Below are positions 46,263 to 54,459 of a stretch of 64,000 nucleotides of DNA, in pieces. The notes below the pieces were generated by a model. The model was not told the DNA's origin. It worked only from the letters and a program-made list of their open reading frames with translations, and ran no database searches. The position numbers and the translations under genes were made by a program. Numbering within the stretch: position 1 is the stretch's first letter; the number at the start of each line of letters is the position of its first letter. This DNA comes from Aureococcus anophagefferens (taxonomy: Eukaryota; Sar; Pelagophyceae; Pelagomonadales; Pelagomonadaceae), in the NCBI RefSeq assembly GCF_000186865.1, contig NW_008705578.1, positions 168,655-232,654 of the forward strand, in the 5' to 3' direction.

Positions 46263-48710
46263 CTACTCGGACTCGAGGCACGCGCCGGCGGCGGGCGGCG
46301 CGCCCGTCGCGAGGCGCGCGAGCGCGACGGCGCGCTTGTACGTCGCCAGCGGCGCCGCGTGCGCGTCGTACCACGCGGGCCCGTTGCGGCCGATCGCCGC
46401 GAGCGCGGCGTCGTCGTCCGGGTCGTAGGCCTCCGCGCGGACGTAGTGCGTGCCGCACTCGATGGCCGCCGCGGCGAGCTTGGCCTCCTCGTCGCCGGAG
46501 AGCGCCGCGAGCACGGGCACGACGCCGAGCGCGAGGAGCTCGGGGATGACCTCCCGGCGGTCGTAACCGAGCACCGCCGCGCGGCACGCCGCGAGCGTCG
46601 CGAGGTCCGGCTCCGCCTCGAGGACGAGCGCCGACGACCGGGGCTCCGGCGGCTTGCGGACCCGCGCGGCGTTGGCGACGTCCCGGGGCCGCGCCGTCGC
46701 CGCCGTCGCCCACCGGAGCCGCCGCGTCGACGGGCCGTCGGGCCCCGCGTCGCCGAGGGACCGGAGGTGGAGCTTGACGGCGCACTCCGGCGGCGCCACG
46801 TCCGCGTGCGCCGCCGGCAGGAGCGCGACGTCGCCCGCGTGGGGCGCGCGGAGCGGCTCGCCCGTGACGCTCCGCTCGCGCCACCGCGCCTCCGCGGGCC
46901 CGCGCGTCTTCACGCTCCGGAGCTTGACGAGGCCGAGGCGGTGCCACTCGCGGAGGAGCGCGCGGAGCCGCCCGCAGGCGAGGCACTTGCAGTCGCCCGC
47001 GCGGAGCGTCGCGTGGCCCCGGCTCCGGCCGTCGTCGAGGCACGCCATGGGCGCGAACTGCGCGTGGCGGCACGCCTCGATCGTCGCCGGGGGCAGGTAC
47101 GCGTAGGGCGGCTTCACCTCGGCGACGCGCCAGCCCCGCTTCTCCTCGGCCTGGACGTGGTGCACGACGACGCTCCGCGCCGGGTTGAGCACGTCGACGC
47201 CGCCGAGGAGCAGCTGGAACGCGACGCGGTTGTCCGCGCCGCCCTTGCCCAGCGGCACGTCGCAGGCTTTGCGCGCCCGGCCGAGCTCGAGGGGCGCCAG
47301 GTAGAGCCAGCAGTCCTGGGCGTCGGGCCGCGCGCCGCCGCCGAAGAGCTGGGGCCCGAAGGGCGTCGTCTCGTGCCGCGTGAGCGCGAGGACGCGGTGC
47401 CTCCGGCCGCAGAGCGCGCGGTGCGCCTGCCGCAGGCACGTCGCGTGGTCCAGCGCCACGTCCGCGTTGGCCACGGCCACGAGGGCGCCCGCCGCCGCGA
47501 CGGCGTCCGCGTAGGCGACGGCGGCGCCGAACGTGAGCCGGCGGCCGTCGCCGGCGACGACGCGGACGCGGTCCGACGGCGGGCCGACGACCGTCGCGAG
47601 GCGCGCCGCGGCGTCGCCGTCCTCGACGAGGAAGTGGAGCCGCGCGACGTTGCGGCTCGCCGCGTTGCGCGCCGCGCACGCGTCGATCTCCGCGCGGCGC
47701 CGCGGTGTTTTCGCTACGAAATACTGGACGACGACCTCGAAGCCCCCCGCGTCCCCGCCGCCGCTCCGCCGCCAGGCGTCGCGGTCCAGCGTCGCCGCGT
47801 CGTCGTGGACGGCGCCGAGGTGGGGGCCCGCCGGGTCGTCGTAGGCCGCCCAGGCGTCGACGCGCGCGCCGACCAAGGTCCGCGGGTCGTCGTAGTCCGC
47901 GTTCCACAGGAGCGCCGCGGGGTTGAAGAGCACCTCGAAGCCCGCGCGCTTCATGGACCGGCAGAGGCTCACGTGCTCGCAGTCCTCGCACTGGTCGTCG
48001 TGGCGCAGGCCCTCCAGCGCCGCGTAGCGGTAGCAGCACAGCCCGCCGAACGCGGAGTCGACGGGACGCGGCGGCAGGTTCGGCGGGAACGCGGGCCGCC
48101 GCTCGCGGTCGCCGTTCAGCGCCGCCCAGAAGCAGGCCAGCCCCCCAAAGGCGCGCTCGTCGAAGGCCAGCGGCGCCACGGCGAACGCGTCGGCGCACCG
48201 GAACGCGAACGCGTCGTAGAGGTGGCCCTGCGGCGTGAAGACGCCGTTCGACGCGACCGCGCCGACGCCCGGCAGCGTCTCCAGGAGCCGCAGCGAGCTC
48301 GCCACGGACGGCGCGGGGAAGCCCAGGCGCAGATCCAGGTCGACGGCGACGACGCGCACGCGGTCGGGCGCGGTCGCGAGCCACGGCTCCTCCTCGACGA
48401 GCGTCTCGAGCGCGTCGAGGTACTTGTTGCGGCACCGCGCGAGGAACGAGTGGCTCGGCCGCTTCACGCCGACGCCCAGCTTCTCGCTCAGCACGACGAC
48501 GCGCCGCACGCCGCCGGCCTTCGCTTCGAGGCTGTTGCCCCAGGCGCGCACCAGCTCCGCCGTGCCGTCGGCGCTGTCGTTCTCGTAGATGATGACGGCG
48601 CAGCCGCCGCGGAAGAGGCCCGACGCCGTCGCGATGCTGCTCAGCACCGCGGGCAGCGTCTGCGCCTCGTCGCGGCCGATGCCCACCCAAACGCCGTACA
48701 GGTCCGCCAT
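46263..48710 (-). CDS. Two-domain glycosyltransferase-like protein
   Basis: 815 residues from ATG 48710 (MADLYGVWVGIGRDEAQ). Residues ~5-330 look like a GT-A fold: AVIIYENDSADGTAELVRAWG, a DxD-type VDLDLRLGFP (~130), NGVFTPQGHLYDAFAFR and FGGLCCYRY, an order reminiscent of CAP59-type mannosyltransferases (GT69). Residues ~335-600 carry a second transferase-like domain (FEVVVQYFVAKTPRRRAEID, HFLVEDGD, ALTRHETTPFGPQLFGGG). The C-terminal ~200 residues (ALGVVPVLAALSGDEEAKL...) resemble a sugar-binding or third Rossmann-like tail and are unassigned. No signal peptide is obvious, so it could be cytosolic or lack a recognisable anchor. A bifunctional polysaccharide-building role is inferred. Confidence 0.65.
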   Translation of the reverse strand: MADLYGVWVGIGRDEAQTLPAVLSSIATASGLFRGGCAVIIYENDSADGTAELVRAWGNSLEAKAGGVRRVVVLSEKLGVGVKRPSHSFLARCRNKYLDALETLVEEEPWLATAPDRVRVVAVDLDLRLGFPAPSVASSLRLLETLPGVGAVASNGVFTPQGHLYDAFAFRCADAFAVAPLAFDERAFGGLACFWAALNGDRERRPAFPPNLPPRPVDSAFGGLCCYRYAALEGLRHDDQCEDCEHVSLCRSMKRAGFEVLFNPAALLWNADYDDPRTLVGARVDAWAAYDDPAGPHLGAVHDDAATLDRDAWRRSGGGDAGGFEVVVQYFVAKTPRRRAEIDACAARNAASRNVARLHFLVEDGDAAARLATVVGPPSDRVRVVAGDGRRLTFGAAVAYADAVAAAGALVAVANADVALDHATCLRQAHRALCGRRHRVLALTRHETTPFGPQLFGGGARPDAQDCWLYLAPLELGRARKACDVPLGKGGADNRVAFQLLLGGVDVLNPARSVVVHHVQAEEKRGWRVAEVKPPYAYLPPATIEACRHAQFAPMACLDDGRSRGHATLRAGDCKCLACGRLRALLREWHRLGLVKLRSVKTRGPAEARWRERSVTGEPLRAPHAGDVALLPAAHADVAPPECAVKLHLRSLGDAGPDGPSTRRLRWATAATARPRDVANAARVRKPPEPRSSALVLEAEPDLATLAACRAAVLGYDRREVIPELLALGVVPVLAALSGDEEAKLAAAAIECGTHYVRAEAYDPDDDAALAAIGRNGPAWYDAHAAPLATYKRAVALARLATGAPPAAGACLESE

Positions 48711-48782
48711 GCTGGGCTGCACGATGGGTTCAATGAGGCGGGCGCATCAACCTTGAAGCTAGAGAGCATGGCTTCATATCGA

Positions 48783-48990
48783 GGCCAAGCGCAACTCTGA
48801 GCGCTGCCAAGGTCCGCTTGCAACAGTCGTGGCTCAGCGCAACCTTGAGCGCTGCCTAGGTCCGCTTGCAACAGTCGTGGCTCAGCGCAACACTGAGCGC
48901 TGCCTAGGCCTGCTTGCAACAGTCGAGGCTCAGCGCATCACTGAGCGCTGCCTAGGCCTGCTTGCAACAGTCGAGGCTCAGTGCAATACT
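48783..48990. repeat. 48-bp minisatellite in a bidirectional promoter, more than four copies
   Basis: GGCTCAGCGC recurs at 48831, 48879, 48927 and 48975, exactly 48 bp apart, with a degenerate copy before 48831. Each unit contains AGCGC and GCGCT arms about 8 bp apart (hairpin potential) and the core GCTTGCAACAGTCG. Being a multiple of three, it gives artefactual 16-residue repeat ORFs on both strands. It fills most of the gap between the divergent glycosyltransferase (48710) and NnrU-like (49031) starts. Confidence 0.92.
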
Positions 48991-49030
48991 AAAAAAAACA
49001 AGCGCAACACGCAGCGCTGATTCATTGCAG

Positions 49031-49903
49031 ATGCTCACGCCGCTGACGCTCGGCGGCCTCGTCGCGGGCTTCTCGGTGACGCACATCGGCCTCTCCGCGG
49101 TGCGCGAGCCGCTCATCGCCGCGTGCGGCGCGACCGCCGACGGCCTCGGCCTCGTCGGCCGCGGCTGGCGGCTGCCGGAGGCCTGGTGGCCCGCGGACGC
49201 CGGCGGCCTCGAGGTCTGGCCCGACGCGCCGACCGCCGGCCGCCAGATCTACCGCGCGGGCTACACGGCCGTCGCGTCGGCGCTCCTCTTCCCGGCCCTG
49301 GCCGCCTACCCGGAGGTGCGCGAGGCCGCCGAGGCCGCGCCCGTCGCGCTGGCCCCGGCGCAGTGGTGGGCGGCGTTCGCCGTCGCGAGCGCCGCGCAGG
49401 GCGTGAGCATCGCGTCCCTCGCGCAGCCGTCGCCGCTGTCGCTCGTGCCGGGCTTCGAGGACGACCCGTCGTCGCCCCTGGGCGTGAAGCGCGACGACGG
49501 CCTCAAGCTGCGGCCGGCGGGCCTGACGCGCGTCACGCGGCACCCGCTGATCTTGCCGGTCGTGCCCTGGGGCTGCGCGAACGCGGTCCTCGCGGGCGGC
49601 CGGGCCCCGGACCTCTTCATCTTCTGCGGGCTCGCGCTCTACGCCGTCGCGGGCTGCCGGGCCCAGGACCTGCGCGTCGCGGCGTCCGCGCAGGTCGGCA
49701 CGACGTTCCGGGACGCGGCGCTCGACGACTTCTACGCGGCGACGTCCTTCGCGCCCTTCGCCGCGTGCCTCGACGGGCGCCAGAGCCTCGCCGCCGCGGC
49801 CGCGGAGGTCCCGAAAGGCCCCGCGGCCGCGTCCCTCGCGCTCGGCGCGGCCGTCGAGTGGGCGACGCTGACCCAGTGGGTCGGGCTCGCGCCGCCGTCG
49901 TAA
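49031..49903 (+). CDS. NnrU-domain membrane protein (Z-ISO-like)
   Basis: 290 residues, ATG 49031. Hydrophobic segments span most of the protein. The region GLTRVTRHPLILPVVPWGCANAVL (~160-185), followed by APDLFIFCGLALYAVAGCRAQDLR, matches the NnrU pattern: RHP in a loop, then two helices. In plants and algae the NnrU relative Z-ISO isomerises 15-cis-zeta-carotene in plastids using heme b; bacterial NnrU members have other roles. The conserved His of RHP and membrane topology fit. No separate transit peptide is clear, and CAG directly before the ATG leaves open an upstream exon. Carotenoid function is plausible for a photosynthetic alga but not proven. Confidence 0.7.
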   Translation: MLTPLTLGGLVAGFSVTHIGLSAVREPLIAACGATADGLGLVGRGWRLPEAWWPADAGGLEVWPDAPTAGRQIYRAGYTAVASALLFPALAAYPEVREAAEAAPVALAPAQWWAAFAVASAAQGVSIASLAQPSPLSLVPGFEDDPSSPLGVKRDDGLKLRPAGLTRVTRHPLILPVVPWGCANAVLAGGRAPDLFIFCGLALYAVAGCRAQDLRVAASAQVGTTFRDAALDDFYAATSFAPFAACLDGRQSLAAAAAEVPKGPAAASLALGAAVEWATLTQWVGLAPPS

Positions 49904-50013
49904 AAACGTGCTCAAAGCGGCGTAACGCGTCCGAAAACAGGGCGGGGAGAGGAGGAGGGGCGGGGAGGACCCGCGCCGCGGGCGGCGCGGCCGAGGACGC
50001 GTCGCGCCGGGAC

Positions 50014-51384
50014 TCAGGGCTCGGCTTTCTCGGCGGGGTCGTGGTCCGCTGGCCGGAGCACGAAGAAGCGGACGGACTGGCCGTCGACGTAGGAGCGCGC
50101 CTTGAAGGCCGCGCCGCCGGCGTCGAGCGCGCCGCCGGCGCCCGAGAAGAGGTCGTCGCCGGGCGCCGCGGCGAGCTTGCACTCGTCGGCCATCTCGCGC
50201 ACGGCGGCCTCCCAGGCCGTCTCGGCGAGCTTGCGCTTGCCGCCGGGGAGGTCGAGGCTCACGACGTTGCGCGCGTCGACGTACGCGAGGACGAGCACGT
50301 ACTCGTCGTCGAGCGCGGCGAGGCGGCGCATGGAATCCGCGCGCGCGTCGTCGCCGTCGCCGCCCGCGAGCAGGTCCGCGAAGGGCACGATGCCCAGCGC
50401 CTCCTGGATGTGGTGCTTGACGTCGACGACGCCCTCGCCGAGCTCCGGCGACGGCAGCGCGAGCTCCGCCGGGAGCGGGATGGGCTCCTCGCCGCGCATG
50501 ACCGCGCGGAGCAGGCCGCCGACGTTCACGGGCACGCAGCGCGGCAACGCCGTGCCGTGGAAGGCCTTGGGGTCGCCGCCCGCGGGGAAGAGCGCGCCGT
50601 TGGCCGCGTCGCAGACGCGCGACACCGAGCTTTTGCCGCCGGCGACGACGACGGCGCCGTTGCGCCAGTCGCCGTCGAGGAGGCAGGCGGCGCAGGACAC
50701 CTTCGTGCCCGCGGCGTCGGAGGCCGACGCGATGGCCTCGCGGAGCTTGGCCTCGCGCTGGCGCCGGTCCGCGCGGTCCGCGTCCGACTCCGGCGCGGCC
50801 GCGGCCGCGGGCCGCGGCGCGCCCTCGGGCGGCGGGCTCGGCGTCGGCGACGGCGCCGACTCGGACGCCTCGGGCTCGGCGGCGAAGTCGTCGGCGTCGA
50901 CGCCGAAGTGGAGGTCCGGCGCGCGCGCGTCGCGGCTCACGACGAGGTAGCCGGACGCGCGGCCCGCCTCGTCGTGCTTCGCGCGCGCGCGCACGAGGCG
51001 CGCGCAGGCGCAGCCCGGGGCGTGGACCTTGAGCTGCTGGGGCTGGGGCTTGTGCCGCGGGCTCGACCGCGACGCGAGGCCGCACGTTAGCGCGTCGCCG
51101 CCGCGGCCGTCGGGCGACCGGCCGGACCCGCGGCGGCCGCTCCGCGGGCTCGCGGGCTTGCGCGCGCCCGGCGCCGCCCCGCCGGACCGCGCGAGGCCCG
51201 GGCCCCGGGGCGCCGCGCCCATGCGGTGCTCGAGCGACTCGCGGCCGGACTTGCGCCGCGACCGGCCCTTGCGCGCGCCCTTGGCCTCGAGCGCGGGGCC
51301 GAGGCCCGGCACGGGCGTCCAGGCGGGCGCCGTCGCCTTGAGCATCTGGGACGTCGGGGACTGGGGCGACGCGACGGCGGTCAT
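50014..51384 (-). CDS. Nudix-like hydrolase with long basic N-terminal extension
   Basis: 456 residues from ATG 51384. Residues 1-120 are basic and Ser/Gly/Pro-rich; ~120-310 includes two Cys-containing segments (HAPGCACARLV, SCAACLLDGDW) and a low-complexity acidic/Pro linker. The Nudix box begins at ~378: GGKRKLAETAWEAAVREMAD then ECKL. It keeps the G-x5-E-x7-RE core, but the usual EE pair is DE and the following G is K. Nudix enzymes cleave nucleoside diphosphate-linked compounds; with these changes activity is uncertain. It converges with the NnrU gene, 110 bp between stops. Confidence 0.62.
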   Translation of the reverse strand: MTAVASPQSPTSQMLKATAPAWTPVPGLGPALEAKGARKGRSRRKSGRESLEHRMGAAPRGPGLARSGGAAPGARKPASPRSGRRGSGRSPDGRGGDALTCGLASRSSPRHKPQPQQLKVHAPGCACARLVRARAKHDEAGRASGYLVVSRDARAPDLHFGVDADDFAAEPEASESAPSPTPSPPPEGAPRPAAAAAPESDADRADRRQREAKLREAIASASDAAGTKVSCAACLLDGDWRNGAVVVAGGKSSVSRVCDAANGALFPAGGDPKAFHGTALPRCVPVNVGGLLRAVMRGEEPIPLPAELALPSPELGEGVVDVKHHIQEALGIVPFADLLAGGDGDDARADSMRRLAALDDEYVLVLAYVDARNVVSLDLPGGKRKLAETAWEAAVREMADECKLAAAPGDDLFSGAGGALDAGGAAFKARSYVDGQSVRFFVLRPADHDPAEKAEP

Positions 51385-51694
51385 GGTGGCCTAGGATGGG
51401 GAGACAATGGGTCGGAGCCGCCAGCGTCGCGTCGCCACCCGAACGCAATTCCGGCGTCTGGCAAAGCCCGGCGCGGCGTGCGCTTTCCTCCGAGCGTTTC
51501 GCGCGTTTAAGATGGCGCGCGGCCGGACGAGCCATGCGTGGAAGCAGGGACGCGGGCGGCGCACGGTGATTGTCAGAGACGCGACGCGGCAGTGCTGAGT
51601 TTGTCGCGGAGCTCGCGTTCAGCGAAGCGCGGAGTGCAACGCGAAGCTCATCAAGTTCACTTTCGGCGGCAACAACAACCTCGCTGCACCGGTG
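51385..51694. other. Intergenic region between two minus-strand genes
   Basis: This 310-bp stretch holds the upstream region of the Nudix-like gene and the 3' end of the next. Nothing beyond ordinary GC-rich sequence and short Arg-rich ORFs was seen. Confidence 0.5.
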
Positions 51695-54313
51695 TCAACT
51701 TACGGGCCCCGCGCGGCTCGGCGCGCGCGAGTTCGCCTTCGAGGACGCCTTGGAGGCCGTGGCCGGCGTCTTGGGGATGGGCGCGTGGATGTCGAGCGCG
51801 CGGTCGCGGAAGCCGACGGCGTCGAGCGCGGCGTGGAAGTGCTGGCGGATGCCCGCCTGCTTGGCCATGCGCGCGTGGCTCAGCGCGGAGAGGGACTCGT
51901 CGCCGGCCTTGTGTTTTGTGAGCTCGTCGGCCGTCGCGAGCGTGTCGAGCGCCGCGTGGAAGTGCTGCTTCGCGCGGTCCTGCTGGTGCATCTTCGCGTT
52001 TGAGAGCGCGGAGAGCGACGCGTCGCCGCTCTTGTGGTGCGTGAGCTGGTCCGCCGTGGCCAGCGTGTCGAGGGCGACCTTGAAGTGGGCCTTGGCGCGG
52101 TCCTGGCGCCGCATCTTGTCGTGGGCCTTACCCGCGAAGCCCTCGCGGCTCGCCGCGGGGAGGAACGCCTCGAGCGCCGCGACGCCCAAGCGCGCGGCGT
52201 GCGCGTGGCGCAACCGGTCCGCGGGCGTCGCCGGCGTCGACGCGATGTCCTCGGGCACCTCCGCCGCCGGCGCCTCCGCGTCGCCCCCGCCGTCGAGGTC
52301 CTCGGGCACCTCCGCGGCGCGCTCGTGCGCCTTCTTCGCCTCCAAGGCCGCGCGCGCGACGGCCGCGACCAAATTCGTCTCGGGCTCGTCCTCCCGGCCC
52401 ACGGCGCGCTTCACGGCCTCCTTCAGCGCCCGGTTCCGCCGCGCGATGGCCTTGATGGCGCTCTTCTTCGTCTCCAGCTTGTAGACGGCGCCGCCGTCGC
52501 CCCAGCGCTCGAGCGGGTCGTGGTAGGACCGCCGCCGCTTGCCCGCGCGCGTCCTCGGCTTCCCCCGGGGCACGGTCCTGGCCGCCTGGGCCCGTAAATG
52601 GACGAGGGCCGCCTTGCACCGCAGCCGCCAGAACTTCTTGCCGAACTTGCGCAGTATAAAGTGCTCGAGCACCGCGCGCTTGATGAGGCGGAGCACGTCG
52701 TCGCCCGTGGCCTCGTCGAGCAGCACGAGGGGCGGCCAGCGGTACGACGCGAAGATGGAATCCTCCTTGAGCATGATGCCCTGCATCTCCGTGACCTCGC
52801 CGACGTGCGCGCTCGACAGCTCCATCAAACGCCGCGCGTCGTCGACGCCGAAGCGGCCCTGGTCGTAGCCGCCCGCGCGGCGCCGGATCGCGTCCTCCTC
52901 GCACTCCAAAATGTGCGCCGCGCGCTTGTCCGCGAGGTAGCGCCGCAGGAGCCGGTCCCGGTGGACGGGCGTGATGAACTTGGACGCCAAACTCTTCTCC
53001 TCCTCGACGCGCTTCGCGCCCGCGGCCTCCGCGCGGCGCTTCTCGCGCTCCTCGGCCTCGGCGTCCCGGAGCTCGCGGATCGCGTGGCTCAGGTGCTGCA
53101 CCTTCTCCGTGATCTTCGTCAGCTTCGCGTGGCGCTTGACGCACTGGCGCGTGACCTCGCCGACCCACGTCTCCGGCTCCTTGTCGCCCGTCTCCAAGCG
53201 GAGCTTCAGCGCCGCGGCCTTCTCCCGCGCCTCGCGGTTGCCCGCGCGGCGCTTCTTGACCCTCACGATGAACTTGGAGAGCGCGTCCGTGTTCGCCTTC
53301 TCGACGGCGAACCAGACCTTGCGCAGCAGGAGGCACCGCGCTTCGGTGACGTCCCACATGCCCTTGATGCGGCGCTGGCAGTTCTTGATCTTCCGCATGA
53401 CGTCGAGAAAGCGGTCGACCATGCGCGCCTCGAGGAAGCTCGGCTTCTTCAGAAAGGCCGCGATGCGGTCCGTCGCCCGTCTATAAATCGCGCGCTTGAG
53501 GCCGTGCGTGAGCACCAATCCGGCGATCTTCCGCGCGGCGGACCGCGGCGTCTCGCTCACGGGCTCGGGCTCGGGCCGCACGTAGCGCTCGGGCCGCACG
53601 GCCCGGCCGAAGGCGTCGGCGCGGTGCACGGCGGCGAAGATCGCGTGCCAGCACTTGCCCAGCGGCAGCGGCAGCGCGAAGCCGAACTTGTCGCCCGCGC
53701 GGCCCGTCGCGCGCCGCGCGGCCAGCGCCTTGCCCTTGGCGCCGACGACCGTGAGGCCGCGCATGCGCTGGACGTTGGCCTGCTCGGCGATGGACATGCG
53801 CGCCGACGCCTGCTGGACGTGCTTGCCCACGGTCCGCCGCTGCTTGATCTGCGTCTCGCGCCGCCGCTTGTGCCGCAGCTCCTTGTTCTTCTGCGCGGCG
53901 CTCCCGAGGGGCGCCACGGTCTCGCTCGCCTCGGCGTGGTCCTCGTCGGCCTCGGCGCCGGCGACGGACGGCAGCGACGCCGCGGGCGGCGCCGCGGCCG
54001 CGGGCGCCGCGGCGCCGCGCGGCGACCGGCGGCCGCGGCGCCGGAGCCGATCCGGCCCGCGGCCGCCCGCGTCGTGGCCGCCGCCGGCGCCGCCCCGCTG
54101 CCGCACCTCGTCGGCGTTCGCGAGCTTGGGCAGCTGCAGCGTCGCGCACTGGTCGCCGCGCCCCGCGTGGCGCCGCCGCTGCGACGGCAGCGTCGGCTCG
54201 CTCTTCGACTGGAGCATGGCCCGCTTGCGCGTCTCCACGAGGTCGTACATCTGCTGCGCGTTCCGCGACAGCGGCGACTCCGCGCCGACGGAGTCGCTGT
54301 CCGAGAGCGACAT
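51695..54313 (-). CDS. Large basic, repeat-containing protein of unknown function
   Basis: 872 residues from ATG 54313 (MSLSDSDSVGAESPLSRNAQ). Not assigned to a family. It is rich in Arg/Lys/Ala with long helical, potentially coiled-coil stretches (e.g. HLSHAIRELRDAEAEEREKR). The C-terminal ~110 residues hold about three 38-residue repeats with the pattern KMxxQDRAKxHFxxALDTLATADxLTxHKxGDxSLSAL, perhaps TPR-like helical hairpins. No membrane segment or signal. A cytoskeletal, axonemal or scaffold role is possible by composition only. It is divergent from the exostosin-like gene, 146 bp between starts. Confidence 0.65.
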   Translation of the reverse strand: MSLSDSDSVGAESPLSRNAQQMYDLVETRKRAMLQSKSEPTLPSQRRRHAGRGDQCATLQLPKLANADEVRQRGGAGGGHDAGGRGPDRLRRRGRRSPRGAAAPAAAAPPAASLPSVAGAEADEDHAEASETVAPLGSAAQKNKELRHKRRRETQIKQRRTVGKHVQQASARMSIAEQANVQRMRGLTVVGAKGKALAARRATGRAGDKFGFALPLPLGKCWHAIFAAVHRADAFGRAVRPERYVRPEPEPVSETPRSAARKIAGLVLTHGLKRAIYRRATDRIAAFLKKPSFLEARMVDRFLDVMRKIKNCQRRIKGMWDVTEARCLLLRKVWFAVEKANTDALSKFIVRVKKRRAGNREAREKAAALKLRLETGDKEPETWVGEVTRQCVKRHAKLTKITEKVQHLSHAIRELRDAEAEEREKRRAEAAGAKRVEEEKSLASKFITPVHRDRLLRRYLADKRAAHILECEEDAIRRRAGGYDQGRFGVDDARRLMELSSAHVGEVTEMQGIMLKEDSIFASYRWPPLVLLDEATGDDVLRLIKRAVLEHFILRKFGKKFWRLRCKAALVHLRAQAARTVPRGKPRTRAGKRRRSYHDPLERWGDGGAVYKLETKKSAIKAIARRNRALKEAVKRAVGREDEPETNLVAAVARAALEAKKAHERAAEVPEDLDGGGDAEAPAAEVPEDIASTPATPADRLRHAHAARLGVAALEAFLPAASREGFAGKAHDKMRRQDRAKAHFKVALDTLATADQLTHHKSGDASLSALSNAKMHQQDRAKQHFHAALDTLATADELTKHKAGDESLSALSHARMAKQAGIRQHFHAALDAVGFRDRALDIHAPIPKTPATASKASSKANSRAPSRAGPVS

Positions 54314-54459
54314 CGCCGCTTCGCGCCGAAGCGCTCCAAAACGTCGTGCTCTCCTGTTGTTGGACAGCCCAAGAGAACAAAGCCGCCCCATATCTTCATT
54401 GAGCCGTTGTTGAACGTATACATTGGTTGATGGTGATACTCTAGCAGCCTCCTCCGCCC

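Noticed and set aside
46359..48800. 813-codon plus-strand ORF antisense to the glycosyltransferase
   Set aside because: Same antisense pattern; the minus strand carries ordered GT-A motifs.
48783..48990. CRISPR array
   Set aside because: The whole 48-bp unit repeats with no unique spacers, the setting is eukaryotic, and no cas genes are present.
48641..49020. Small repeat proteins encoded on both strands of the 48-bp minisatellite
   Set aside because: The 16-residue repeats follow from a period divisible by three; there is no start context or domain, and the array lies between divergent genes.
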